Notes: generated from the letters alone by a model not told the origin. DNA of 64,000 nucleotides from Reticulitermes speratus (GCA_021186555.1 JAJKFL010000005.1:24802635-24866634); one strand, 5' to 3'. Shown: positions 11,831 to 24,440, numbered from the stretch's first letter. Numbers and translations: made by a program.

Positions 11831-12145
11831 AACTAGTTATTCCATACAATAACTAGTTATTTCACAAAATAACGTTCCGACCACAGTTAAAGCACAGAAT
11901 ACGCAGATATTCCTCACTTGAAGTACTGAACTTATTTCATACAATAACGTTCCGACCACATGTTTAACGTAAACATAAGTAAAGTAACGTTACCGAAGAT
12001 GACCTAACCTCACCTGACCTAACGTAGGGTTGGATTAGGTATGTACCAGTATATCTTTTATTACGTAATGGTTACAATTATAGTGAGATCGTGTATTGTA
12101 CTACAGCGAAGGCGAACTAATTATTCAACACTGCAGCGATGTCAG

Positions 12146-12426
12146 GTAAAGGTAAAGTTCACCCTAGAACAGGCCATGAAGGCCATGAGGGGGAATAGAG
12201 GTATAGCTCTACTCTTTCTTTAACCCTGGGACTAGATGGGGGTGGGTGGTCAACTCCACGCCCCGGCCGCTTTACCCGCGGGAAACAGACCCGGTACCCA
12301 TTGTATAGGAGCCTGGGTGGGCTGTCTGGGTGGCTGCGAAAAATCTCGCCCCCACTGGGATTCGATCCCCGGACTGTCCAGCCCGTAGCGAGTCGCTATA
12401 CCGACTACGCTATTCAGGCCCACCTA
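12146..12426 (-). mobile_element. tRNA-derived SINE (family B), full length with TSD
   Basis: Reverse orientation, same body as 49247-49528. A 12-bp direct repeat, CAGCGATGTCAG, flanks it at 12134-12145 and 12427-12438, marking a target-primed insertion. Confidence 0.92.
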
Positions 12427-12438
12427 CAGCGATGTCAG

Positions 12439-13477
12439 TGAATACAAAACGGTAGCTCAAAAGAGAGAGTCAGATAGGCTCTTATTAACAATGTAATAAA
12501 ACTTCCATAAAAGAACAGTTCCTTAAACAGCTAAACGAATATCAGCTTTTCAAGAAGGATTCTGATGCTTTTAGTCAGATACACCTTTCCAGTCTACCAG
12601 ATTTTACCCACGTTTTCGCGTTAGCTCCCTTGTCCCTTTGGCAGCGTTGCTGATGTTTATGTGCTTAGCTAAATGTCACGGCAGTTTATTGCGAAGTAGT
12701 TTAAGAGGGCTATAAATGGCAGCGAAATAGTCCAACAGTGGTGGTGCTGGGACTGTAACGCGTATTCTCCTGTTGGTGCTGCTACCTGCCTACACAGAGA
12801 TTTCGGCAGTTGTTTCTTACTTATTTAATCACACATTCTCAGTCGTGTAGGTGGACACCAGAACCGTTCTGGGTGCGCTTGTAAAGAAAAAAATCTGTCT
12901 CCGAGAGAAAACGAACCCCGATTCTCTGGTCATCCAGCCCGCAGCCTGGTCACTATATTGAGCGAGATATTTCGGCCAAGGCGCAAGCTCAGCACTTTCG
13001 TGAAGGGACTAAGCCACGATATGCCAGATAAGAATAGGCAGCCTCTCGACCTCCCGAATGCACATCACAAATGCTAACCACCCAAATGGCATAAAAATTC
13101 AATGCGCTGACGTTCTGAATATGACCATTTCAGCTGCTACTGCACTTCAGACCACGTTATTCTGTTCTATTCTTTCTTTACATTTAAAACTGCTTCACTG
13201 ACAAAGGCACATGACGACATGATTACGAATGATTAATTTAGAACGACGTAGCCTATTTGAAGACGAGCTCTAATCACAGCACGATACTGACGGAATGTCA
13301 GTCAGAGTACGCGGTCCCTAACTGGAACTCGAGCTGTTTACTTTCCGAAGGTGGATGGTGTGTATTAACATTTGATATTAACCAATTCCTTCATGCTATG
13401 TACAGTATTAGGCATATATGACGAAATGTGAGCGGAAATCGGTCAGCTAGAGGACCGAGTATTTGGGAATGACTAAC
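12439..13477. other. no gene seen
   Basis: No recognisable coding, RNA or repeat signature. 12900-12965 has a weak SINE-like look. Confidence 0.45.
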
Positions 13478-13790
13478 TCCATGGAGCAGAGTCCTTCTTG
13501 AGAAGCTAACAGGTCGTCAGCTAGTCAAGAAATTCCCCGCGTTTTATGGAACCCGAAGGTTCATTACCGCACTCACAGGAGCCGCCACCTGTCCCTATCC
13601 TGAGCCATATCAATCCAGTCCATGCCCCCCATCCCACTTCTTGAAGATCCATTTTAATATTATCTTCCCATCTACGCCTGGGTCTTCCAAGTGGTCTCCT
13701 TCCCTCAGGTCTCCCCACCAAAACCCTGTATGCACCTCTCCCCTCACCCATACGTGCTACATGCCCCGCCCACCGAATATTTGGTGTTTT
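13478..13790 (-). mobile_element. 5'-truncated RTE LINE 3' end
   Basis: The minus strand encodes [19 protein letters not shown] and [20 protein letters not shown], the same C-terminal tail as the LINE at 38505-41460. The non-coding 3' end and a CTAAC tail lie at 13470-13500. The copy stops at about 13790, where a minisatellite begins. Confidence 0.88.
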
Positions 13791-13804
13791 TTGTAATGTG
13801 CGTG

Positions 13805-14175
13805 TGTGTTTTTTTTTCTTGTATTGTGTATGGGTGTTTTTGTAAGGTGTGGATGTTTTTGTAAGGTGTGGATGTTTTTGTAAGGTGTGAATGCTTTTGT
13901 AAGGTGTGGATGCTTTGTAAGTTATGGATGTTTTTGTAATGTGTGTACGGTGTTCTAATGTGTGTATTTCTATTTACTGTATGTATTTTGTTTTGTATGT
14001 GTATGGGTGTTTTTGTAAGGTGTGGATGTATTTATAAGGTGTGGATGTATTTGTAAGGTGTGAATGTTTTTGTAAGGTGTGAATGCTTTTGTAAGGAGTG
14101 AATGCTTTTGTAAGGTGTGGATGTTTTTGTAATGTGTGTACGGTGTTCTAATGTATGTACTTGTACTTACTGTAT
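13805..14175 (+). repeat. 19-bp minisatellite in two higher-order blocks
   Basis: The unit is TTTTTGTAAGGTGTGGATG, with variants ending in GAATGC. About six units are followed by GTGTGTACGGTGTTCTAATG. The whole block then repeats: the start motif TATGGGTGTTTTTG is at 13829 and 14002, and ACGGTGTTCTAATG at 13947 and 14140. Confidence 0.9.
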
Positions 14176-14302
14176 GTATTTTGTTTTGTAATTGTGTATA
14201 GTTTGTTTTGTATTGTTATTTTTATGTATATTTATATGTCCATTTGTATTGTGTGTACTAGTGTAAGGACTACTGCCACCGGGTGAAAACCCAATTGCAG
14301 TA

Positions 14303-14336
<34 letters not shown>
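14176..14336 (+). mobile_element. LINE-like 3' tail with (AAT)n
   Basis: TACTGCCACCGGGTGAAAAC and CCCAATTGCAGTAAATAATAAT end in an AAT microsatellite at 14302-14336. This is the type of 3' terminus seen in insect non-LTR elements. The minisatellite at 13805-14175 sits directly 5' and may be part of the same element's 3' UTR. Confidence 0.5.
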
Positions 14337-14689
14337 TACTTAAATGGGAAACAGGTTGTGAGGATGTAAATTGGACTGAGATGGCTCAGGATCGCTTTCA
14401 GTGGTCGGCGTATCCGAAGTGTTGAACCTAGGGGGTTCTCTTACCACGGATTCAATTTATGTCTGCTGTTGGCATCTTAGTTTATTTAACGCTGCTTTTC
14501 CAGCCGCATACGTTGTGTGTGTTGAATGAGAGAATGACTGACATGGGAAGGATAAAGACAGACATTGTCGTGACGTAATTTACAGAGCTAAACCACCAGT
14601 TGCCAAGAATGTGGGATGAAAACCAAATTTTGTTACTTCACAGCGTCCTAAACTAAATATCATTTAATCTGTGGTCTTTTGGGTAATTA

Positions 14690-14812
14690 CACGGTGTCGT
14701 GTGGTAATTATTTACCGACGTTTCGGGACGTGTCGGTCCCATCTTCACGGGTCAAGATTCCAAGAAGGAAGATTACATCAACATCACGGCGGAAGCCTGA
14801 AATCAAGGTAAA
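14690..14812. repeat. partial copy of the TTACCACACGAC foldback family
   Basis: TGTCGTGTGGTAATTATTTA, CCGACGTTTCGGGACGTG and CATCTTCACGGGTCAAGA match the left arm at 15940-16000 and its reversed right arm. The tail CATCACGGCGGAAGCCTGAA matches 11478-11497. Confidence 0.75.
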
Positions 14813-15636
14813 TATCATTTGGCTTAGTAATATTTACAATTTCATTTAAAACATTTTTAGTATGGCCATTAAACAGAACAAAGGGAAAAATAATTTCAAA
14901 CTTTATTTTTCGCTGGCTCTGGAATAGCAGATTCATATCTGAACTAAATTAACATAAAGGTCAGTGAGATATCAACACAGGGTCCGGTGGTGGGCTCTTG
15001 TGAATATGGCAATTATCATTCGGGTTACGTAAACGGCGGGGAATTTTTGAGTAGCTGAGCGGTAGCATTTAAAGGAATTCTAAACAAAATCGTGAAGAAT
15101 TCAGCTCCAAAATGTATGGCCAATACATTCAAACAACACCCGATCCATCTCTAAACATGCTGCACCAAACTACAGGAGATTGATTGATTTTCCTCCAAAG
15201 CACTTCAGTTTTCCCCGTCAATTATCATCCCACAAACGCTCCATACACATTCATCTATCATCCGGGAGATGGACAAAGGGCCTATTAGAGTGCACATTTA
15301 TACAAACACGTATTCTCACCCCAACATGAGAATAAAAAGTATAGTAACGACCGTCTTCCAACTGTAGATATATTTTCTCAGTAGGGGCCGCAGATGACGA
15401 TGGCTGTTGAACGCCTATGTATCGGACGGAGTATCATTGAAGAAATATTCTGGCTTTCGCAAGAATAGAATTCGGAGTAACAAAATCATTCCAAGTAAAG
15501 ATGCTAGATGATGTAACAAATTCGAGCTGGTATCTTACAAATATGTTAACAGTTGTAGCCATCGTCTGCTATACTAACTTATCTATAAATAGGATTTGTT
15601 ATAATACAAAGTTAATGAAGTACTTAAATGATCCAT
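14813..15636. other. no gene seen
   Basis: Contains a LINE 3' relic at 14996-15060 (GGTGGTGGGCTCTTGTGAAT). The rest is not recognised. Confidence 0.45.
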
Positions 15637-15772
15637 AACCGTGCACTGAACAGTTAGATATGGTAACTAAACCAACAAATGCACACAAGTTTATGAAAAT
15701 ATATTACTACGTTTATAATATATTTTCATAAACTTGTGTGCATTTGTTGGTTTTAGTTACCATATCTTAATA
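15637..15772. repeat. near-perfect palindromic MITE
   Basis: GATATGGTAACTAAACCAAC, AAATGCACACAAGTTTATGA and AAATATATTA fold onto their complements from 15713 to 15770, with a core of about 10 bases (CTACGTTTAT). The outer segment ATGATCCATAACCGTGCACT matches the termini at 6280 and 46520 in reverse. It looks like a foldback element that has lost its middle. Confidence 0.88.
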
Positions 15773-15924
15773 AGTACATTTAGCTTACCATAACAATAGT
15801 GCAGACAACCGGTCAGAAGGCACCCCCCCCCCCCCGCGCAACTCGAAAATCTGGAGGTCTCCCTATAATTATTAGCGACATTACTTCTAGAGCTCATAAC
15901 ATTGATCCAAAGTACTGCCTTCTG

Positions 15925-16170
15925 TCAGAATATTACGCGCCGTCGTGTGGTAATTGTTTACCGACGTTTCGGGGCAACGTATCGGTCGCATCTTCACGCC
16001 TACTGATTGCTACCCCGCGCGCCTTTCCATGAATCTACGTTATAGGTTGCTGGTTTTCTTTCTTTCCTACTCGGACTCTTGACCCGTGAAGATGGGACCG
16101 ATATGTTGTCCCGAAACGCCGGTAAACAATTACCACACGACGCCGCGTAATATCCCAGAAGAGTGCAGAT
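15925..16170. repeat. foldback element with TTACCACACGAC termini
   Basis: Left arm GCCGTCGTGTGGTAATTG, TTTACCGACGTTTCGG, GCATCTTCACG; right arm CGTGAAGATGGGACCGATA, CCCGAAACGCCGGTAAAC, AATTACCACACGACGCCGCG. About 70 bp of spacer lies between. Partial relatives are at 14690-14812 and 11380-11509. Confidence 0.88.
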
Positions 16171-16181
16171 CTCATGTCCAT

Positions 16182-16345
16182 GAAGCACTGTCCTCCTTGA
16201 GAAAGGGACAGTCACGCAGCTGGCGAAGTCATTCCCCACCTTTTATGGAATCCAAAGGTTGATTACCATGTTCAAAACAACCGGGTCTCTATCCCGAACC
16301 AGCTGTATCTACCCCCACGCTCAAATCCTGTTTCTTCATGACCCA
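16182..16345 (-). mobile_element. diverged RTE LINE 3' end
   Basis: It carries CCATGAAGCACTGTCCTCCTTGAGAA-like and TTTTATGGAATCCAAAGGTT sequences, matching the LINE 3' end in reverse. It lies directly next to the foldback element ending at 16170. Confidence 0.55.
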
Positions 16346-19150
16346 TTTTAAAAGAGCATGTCCAGAAAGTCACACCGTGATTTTAGGAAGTCATATTTTC
16401 GTATCAATTAGGCCTAAACACACAGAAGAAAACAAACCAATGAAATGACGGTCCACTCAAAAAAAATTGCCACTACATTTCCACGTGAGCCCCTTTCGAC
16501 AAATGTCTAGTAGATAAATGATTTCCGCTCATACACTGCTCGATTGCTGTTTTGCGTTCATCCAAGTTGGCCACCTGCCCATTACACACATTCTAGACAC
16601 TTCTGGTATAACCTCACAACAGAACGTCGAATCTGGTGATTTCGGGCCAGCCAGCAATCGGGTCTCGCCTCCCACTCCACTGCCCACATTGTGCGTCTCG
16701 AGAACACTGCTGCTATAACGTGCCCGTGTACCGTCTCGCTGATTCGCGGCTGAACTTGTTGCAACTATGGAAAGGCAAAGCTAGCTGTCAGCTATCACGA
16801 CAAATGCTTTCCAGCGATCGTGGCCTCGGCAAAAGGAAAACGTTCCACGACTTTCTTCTGCAGTAAACAGCAATGCATATGAATTTTCAACACGGGAACG
16901 TGTTAAGTTTCAAATAGCACAAACTTTTGGAGTTGCCTTCATTACAGTGTTTCGTTTTCTTCTATATGTACAATGGTTAGGAAATCACAGCCTCCTAAAA
17001 CCCCAAAGCACCTTTCTGGACACGATTATACTCTCAAGTTCGCCTAAGTTATTTCTTCCATTCAGGCTTTCAGAACTAAAATTCTGTATGCATCTTATTT
17101 TTTGCCCAGTGCATGCCACAGATCCCATCAATCTCATCTTCGTGTTGGTGGTTGTGGTGGCCGAGTAGTAGTAGTAGTAGTAGTGACAAATATACAATAC
17201 GTGTACCATATAATTCTTTGACTATGGTGCAATATACGAAAGTTTACTGATATGTATTAGAACGTTTTCCGTCGTCACTGAGTATAAAACATGCAACACA
17301 ACGTTTCAAAATTATACTTAATGTTATACACATTCCGTGCAGTTGCTTTACATATAAGTTTTTGGTCGGTAATAAAAACTTATATGTTGCAAAAGCAGTC
17401 TGCTGGTTAGTATCTCCTACTTCGGTATACCTCACAGCAGTTGGTCACTCGCTCAGTTGGAAAAGGAATTACGTCACATGGCTGGAAAGACGACACAACA
17501 ACAAAACTCTGTGGCGTTGGGTCGTTCAAAACCTTCCTTTGAATCACAAAATCGTCTTGCTCTCTCCATCACCGTTTTCGTCGTCCCCTCAGTCGGTAAC
17601 GGAATGCCAATTGTGGTAGGCAGTCTCTTGCCGTTATGCCCGCATTATTTGCCAATTTTTTGGTAACCTTGTATCTATTCAACTATATCTCTAACCTCCA
17701 ATCTCTCGGATCTCCGAACTTCCTTGGTGCTCTATTCCAGTGAAACCTAACAATGGTCTCAAAAGCACGTTTCCGTTACCTCTAATTTCTGGAATTCCTT
17801 TTGGTTTAAAATATAAATATCACTACCACGATTAGGGCTCATGTGACATTACGCACGCGTAATTTTTAATCAGTTAACATTTGCACGGCCTTTCCTTTTT
17901 TTTATCCCTTCGTGTGTGTATTAATCACAAATGCGGCTTCCCGATGTCTGATGTTCATTGAGTCTGCCACCATTTTTCAAAGAACTGATCGAATATTAAA
18001 TGGAGCGTTTATATATATATTGAGTGTTAACTGTGGAACTAGTCATTTATTCACTGGGAAACTCTGCAAAAAGAAGTGGGGCTTTCGAGAATAAGTAGCA
18101 GTCACTTTGCGTCTGGAGCTGAGAGAAATGGCGCAGCAACATGTGTAAGTTCCTCATTCTCCGTGCAAATATATCCCTAAGTCATAACATTTCATATTCT
18201 CCCCACGATACTTTCAGTTGCCACCGTTTCCTTTCACAAATTTGCACTGACCTACTAACAAGCAAATGCTATTTACGACCAATGTAATTCCTTTGCACCA
18301 CTCTCTTGCACATTAACCACTGCAATTGCAGTGTTTTGCAAACAGATGTAAATGTAGATTAGGAATAACGGCCGAAAAGAAACGCTAAGCCGATCAAGTA
18401 AAGGAAACAAGAAAATAAACAACAGAAAAGAACAAAGAAAGTAGCGAAAGAAATCAAACTTCTAGCAACAGAGAGTGAAAGGATATTGGTGGTGATTCTA
18501 AGAAGTGATAAACTTATAATGACATATGAGAGTTAATGGTGGCAATTCTCAGAAGAGGGTAAACAGCTGTAGGCCCATATAACTTTCATGCAAGAATGTT
18601 TGGGACAACTGAAACAGGAAAGTACAGGAGACAGGAAGATAATGGCGAATACAACAAACAGCGTGGGAGTTAAGAAGGTGAAGGACACATATACAGGTTA
18701 GACTGTGCCTGTCACGCGACCGAATTCCCTGTTAAATGTGTCCCTTTCTTACACTGTTCAAGCAGCGATACCGCAGCCATGAACCAAAACATTCTGTTAT
18801 ATAACATTCGGTAATTCATACAGCACCACAGCATGGACCATACACCAATTATGAATACTTTCAGAATTAAGCGTCATCGTCAGTACTGAAGCGACCTATA
18901 AAACATTACAGTACACAGCGTCTCAGACAGCTAATGTAGGAGGTACTGGTTGACATCTGGTGCATACCTTACCTTGGAATCCAAGACTACGGGGCCAGGA
19001 AAAATTTTCCGGCGTCAATAGAATGTAGTTATGCAAACTAAACGAAACCGCCACACGCAAACAAGCAGCACACGCTTGTGTTGACAGGAGGTAACCTGTC
19101 TAACTCACCACAACCAACACCGCACTACACTCACTCTCTCTCTGTCTGCA
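16346..19150. other. no gene seen
   Basis: 16500-16760 has overlapping ORFs on both strands and may be a decayed DNA-transposon piece, but no motif is secure. The remainder is AT-rich. Confidence 0.4.
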
Positions 19151-19151
19151 G

Positions 19152-19226
19152 AACAGCAATCTGTTGCGCCACATGCTGATTGCGAGGCAGAACCGAGGCG
19201 TGATGCGACGGCGCAGATGCAACTGA
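19152..19226 (+). CDS. candidate exon, unassigned
   Basis: A pyrimidine-rich acceptor (CACTCTCTCTCTGTCTGCAG) precedes CpG-rich sequence. One frame gives NSNLLRHMLIARQNRGVMRR then RRCN and a stop. Another frame is also open to 19248, so the phase is not fixed. No family was recognised and no partner exon was found. It could be chance. Confidence 0.18.
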   Translation, partial: NSNLLRHMLIARQNRGVMRRRRCN

Positions 19227-19229
19227 CAC

Positions 19230-22200
19230 CTAGTAGCAGTGCTGTGTAATTTCATAATGTTAAAGTCAGTGGATCGGTTGGTACAGCAGTTAACCGCGAC
19301 AGCCGAAACAATGGGACCAGAAAATTTTCAGAGTACAGTGGTTACACTATTTAACTGCATAGGATTTAATACAAAATGCTTAGTTGTCTTGACATTCGTC
19401 TTGGCGAAGAGGAAACCATATGACTGTTTCTTTGGTTATTTAACGACGCTTCTTCAGCTTTTAACGTATAGATTTTACCGCTTAGAATAACAGCTGATTG
19501 CATATGACGAATTAGGTACGACATGGAAGGAAGCGGTAGTGGAATAATGCAAGTTACTATCGGAACATTTGTCTTAATATTAGCATATCAACTTGTTACG
19601 CTGTCTCCGGACAGAGGTCCCATCCTGGGACCTCCCAAATTACAAAGAACGCTACCATTGTGTACGGTAAATTTCGATAAACAGCACATTGAAGGATATA
19701 TGGTGCATATGCAAATCTGAAGCCTTGCCGCCTGAAGAAATCAGGCAATTTGTGGTAATTTGTGCAACAAAAGCCTATTATAAAGTGTAATTTCAAGACC
19801 ATTTAGAAGCATGCTTCAGAAAACAAGTTACGAGAGGGGTAAAGACAAGTGATTGGATAGAAGCAGAAGAGACAATCATAGTATAAAGATGGATTACTTT
19901 AGGGGAATATTTGTTAGATTTAATTATTTTACCTAAGAGCAGAACCATTAAGATTAAAGCATATGAAACTACGATTTCATACGTTGATTTATATGGGTGT
20001 GGGATTCTTTCTTTCAAACTAAGGTAAGAACACAGACTAGATATAATCAGTAACGTGGTATTGCAGTGATTATGCGGACTTAAAGGACAGGAAATAAAAA
20101 AGGATTAAGAAAACAACACAATAAAGGGCTTCATAATTTGTGAACGTTAGGTCAGGTTGCACATATCATTAGGGTGATAAAAGACCGGAGCATTGGATAC
20201 GTGTGACATGTAGCACGCATGGAGCAGGAGAGAAGTGCGTACAACACTTCAGTCGTTAAAAACGTAGGGAGGAGCCCACTTGGTAGACATAGGTAAAAAT
20301 GTGATAATATTATTAAAAAGAGCTAACCAACTATCAGTTTTCCATGTTGATGTCTACTCAATGGATTGATTAGATATAAAAATGTCATGAATGTTATGAT
20401 CGCTGCTGTCTTCTAATGTTGCGGGAGCATCTTTTGAAAAGTACATAAACATTTATTACGCACTTACATCATAGAAAATCTTCACCCATCAACATGCTAA
20501 ATTATATTTCATTTATGAACCCAAGTGTCGTTTATATAGGTAACATGCCGTTAACTAAAACAGTTCACTCATCATCCTTACAGTAAGTTCAAACGTAACT
20601 GTATAAGGTCGTAAAATTTTCACGTTACGAATCTCGAAAGCTGACATTTTAGGCATTCTTTATGAAGTAAGTAGTGAAGATCACGTCCCTCCTTTCGTCT
20701 GTAACCAAGCATCAGCGACGAAACAGTCCGTCGGATTTTCATGAAATTTCGTATAGGTGTTCCTTATGAAAAGATGATGAGAAGGCGTGAGTTTCGTGAA
20801 AATCACCTTTGTGTCAGTCGTACGTTACTAAAGGGTCTAAATTAATTTTGTAACTGTACTTGACGGTTTAGGTGAAATTCCATTCAAAACACCCTTACGT
20901 AATGTTGTTAAGCAGTGAAAGACTTTACTTGGTGGCGTAAATGAATTTTGTACTTTCCACATCTACTGTTCAGTTTTGGTGAAATTCGCAGTAAGAAATC
21001 TGCACACGATGCTGCTGAAAGCTTATTATTTTCTTTAAAATCACACATGAAATTAAAAGCTACACCGTAAATATTAAGCATAGTATGACAAGGAATACAT
21101 GCTAAACCGGGTATAAAATCAACATATTATTTCACTGCACATATTTGGAAATTGGAAATAAAAGTCACATTTCATGTTTGCGAAAAATTGATATTAAAAC
21201 TGATATGCAGTTACATAACAAAATAAATTGTTTTCAACGTGTGATATTTTATCTGTTACAGTACTGCAACAATTCGGAAATATTTGGACGAATAAAACAT
21301 TGCCAAAGCAAAATGAAAATGCATTGAAATAATTATTCCTCATTCATATTAGAATGGAATTTTCTTACGAAACCCGTATTTTCAGCCCGACCGTTGGGGG
21401 AAGGTTGTGGTCAGGTTATTTAGTATACGACTGAGCTATACCAGAACACATTTCCTTTCAGCTCTTCCCGTTTATCTGCAACGGACACTGTCACCTTATC
21501 TAGCGTTCAGCTGTCGATTCCGCCTTCCGTGACGCATTCTCAGTCGCCTGCAGTTGGGTTGTCGTATGGTGATAATGTTGACGGAATTCTGTCCTTTGCT
21601 GCACAGACAGCGCATGCGCTGTGCAGCAGTTGATAAGGACTGTAGTTAACGAGAAAGTGAGGTTAACTGAGATGGGACGGCAAACTGTTCAACGGCGTCA
21701 GAGACATCGTAAGTATTGTGTTAAAATATGTTAAAATTATGTTCCAAATTCAGAATTGTGTAAATGTGCGGATAGAGCAGTCAGCCTTCGCGTATGCACA
21801 GAAAGACAAAAGTGCTGGACGCTCTTCCGCCATGTCAAGCTGGACCCTAAAACTTTACGAAGGAGCCGTAAAAAAACTGACTATAGAACGGAATTTATTA
21901 AAAATATCTCTACGATTTTCAAACCAAAATTCGAGGATGCTATTTACGCCCCTAAGTTTAATAAAATGTTGACAGTATTTTACATTTCGCCCACCCAAGG
22001 GGGGAATGGCAGCCGGGCTGCAGCCCCCCTCCCCGAAAGCGAAATTTAAAAAAACAGATTTTGTAGACACGATGATATCAAAGAGTGTACGTTATTTACG
22101 TTTCAGTCTAAATCAGCCACCGAAATCGACTGATGACTAGTACATTGGAATATTGAAAAATATAATAAAAACTTACGAATGTGTAGATATTTTTTCTTTT

Positions 22201-23040
22201 TCAGTTAATTTTCCCTGCAACCTAACTAGATGTCGGCTCGGAGATTTTGACATGATTTTCGCAACATAGTTTTTAAAATCAAACATAAATTATAAATCGC
22301 CTCTGGGTCCTCTGGGCCCCCCTCCCTCCACGCAAAGAAACATTCTGGGTGCACCAATGGTATTTCAGCAACAAATCTAACAAGAATCCAAAGTGACACC
22401 AGTCCTGCAGACATTTGCGAGCCATTTTAGTGACAGAGTGACCCTCGTTCTTAATCTACATGACTGAAACACTCGGTAATTATTTTATCTGACCAGTATC
22501 GTCTATTTTATAAAACGTAGCCACATCAACACCCGCCCACAGACGTGCTGGAATAGCGGCGACAAGTTATAACACTATTGGTCAGAAAAAATAATGCCCC
22601 TGATTTTCTTAAATTAATAATTCAGTACAGATACATTCAGATAAGTTGATATCCCTAACACTGCACACAGCTGCAGTCGGCACGGTCCGTACGCTGCTTG
22701 GCTCACGTCGGCATGGCCAAAATCATCTCGTGGGAGTACGAGTACATTGACTGTCTTCATCGTAACGCTCGATCACCCTTTTAATACTGTCTTGTCTCTT
22801 TGCTATGAATTACTTTGTTAGAAATTTTTGACACTCCAATTCGCTCCATTGCTTAAACGAAACTGCAGAGTCCTGCTAGTTATCACAATGTTTTTGAAAC
22901 GGAGAGAAAAAGGTTGGAGCTGCGTGCGCTGTGCTTCCCCCCTGACCAGCTTGCCTCTTCACCCCCGCGCTAAAAGGGATCAAGTTATCTGACGAGGATA
23001 GCAAAGGAATGAGGGGGTGTCTGAAAAATAAATTAAAATA
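19230..23040. other. no gene seen
   Basis: Two weak exon candidates (19152 and 21672) lie in or beside this stretch. 21950-22050 and 22300-22345 carry GC-rich segments (CCCCCCTCCCCGAAAGCG; CTCTGGGCCCCCCTCCC) of transposon-like character, unclassified. Confidence 0.4.
21672..21708 (+). CDS. candidate first exon, unassigned
   Basis: ATG opens MGRQTVQRRQRH, followed at once by a consensus donor, C|GTAAGTATT, at 21709. The 300 bp before it are CpG-rich, as a promoter region might be. There is no acceptor partner and no homology, so this is a weak hint only. Confidence 0.15.
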
Positions 23041-23044
23041 TATA

Positions 23045-23215
23045 TTTTGGTACTTCAGGGGTGCACAGAGTTCCCATTAAGCTAGGGGCCACCTCAAAAT
23101 TTAAGGCGCCAGAAGGGTGACATGAAGCAAGTTCCAAACTGAGGACTGCAAATACTATGCACCATTGAACAAATTTAGTCGCCTGGGCAACCTAGCGCTC
23201 AGGATTTTTGCATTG
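23045..23215 (+). repeat. dispersed repeat, copy 1 (shared with 59800-59965)
   Basis: CACCTCAAAATTTAAGGCGC, CAGAAGGGTGACATGAAGCA and CTGCAAATACTATGCACCA match the second copy. It sits exactly at the left border of the CpG-poor domain. Class unknown. Confidence 0.65.
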
Positions 23216-24294
23216 CTGGATTACATACCAGTTACACTGTTGACATACATCATGGTCCCTTCATCTCAGAACCTAACTTCCTACCTAAATTATTGCTAAA
23301 TAAGCTCAGATTGTTATTGGATAAGTATCAATTAGTAACCTGTCATTTTCATTTTTTATGAATCACACACACACCAGTCCCTGCTACACATAAACATAAT
23401 GTGAACATTTGGCTTATTAAAGTGATCTACCATTATCTGTGCTCACAATACGATTTTCTTGGGTTGGGAAGTAGATTAATCTGGCTTAGTATCATGTTCA
23501 GTAATGGCCATTGGTATTGGTAGCATTGATCCTTTGCATTTTGCTACTGTGATCTTAGTCTGTAATTCTTCAACCTGTAAACTTATTATCTTCATCAATC
23601 TGTACAACAAATTCACAAACAGTTACACATCTTTCAGTTTCAGATTACAAGATGTGACAGTTCATTCAGCAAAGATGTTTGCTGCAGGGTTGACTGGGTT
23701 TCAGTTCTCAGGAGGGAGTTTTTATGTTCCCCTTCAACTCAAAATTGGCTGTAGAACCCACATAGCCTCCTATCCAGTGGGTGTGCACTCACTTCTATGA
23801 TGTGGTGAGGTTAAGGAATTTAGAGACTTACTTCACTTCCCATTTACATCTTCATAATCCATCATTTTATCTTTAGCTTCTTCTTTCAACTACAGAACAC
23901 CTATGAACACACACACACACAAACATACACATACTGTATTATTATTATTACTAGTCATCATAAACATGGAACTTAACATTCACTATGAAAAAAAATGCAT
24001 TTACTTCTATGGTTACAAAAGAAAATTGCATATGTCTGAAATTGCATGACTTGAATTTACAAAGTAAGGATTATATCAGTGCAAGATGCTGTTTGTACTG
24101 TGGGTACATGTTGGTAGGGCATGGTGTACACAGGAGACATATGAAGGATTCATACAAAAGTTTTGTTGAAAAACTTGAATGGAAGAGATCATTTTGTAAG
24201 GTAATATTCAAAGTGATAATAAGTGGGGTGTAAGTATGTGAAATGTGTTAATGTGGCTCACAAGAGGGACCACTGGTAGAATCTTGCGAACATC

Positions 24295-24440
24295 ATAACA
24301 AGCCTTTAGATTTCCATAAAGGGCGTGGAACGTCTTAACCAGCTAAACAATTATTATGTTGTCAAGAAGAACTCTCCTCCATGGATCTAAAGTTGAATAT
24401 AATGTGAAATTCTCCTCCATGGAGTTAGATATCGGACATG
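24295..24440 (+). mobile_element. decayed LINE 3' end
   Basis: TTCCATAAAG, CTTAACCAGCTAAAC and TTGTCAAGAAGAACTCTCCT followed by CCATGGA match the LINE 3' terminal stretch at 41365-41440 in order. CCATGGAGTTAG is repeated at 24418. Similar small relics lie at 585-645, 14996-15060, 48750-48800 and 52405-52455. Confidence 0.45.

Noticed and set aside
16500-16770. Possible decayed mariner-like transposase end
   Set aside because: ORFs on both strands look transposon-like, but no catalytic or terminal motif could be fixed by eye.
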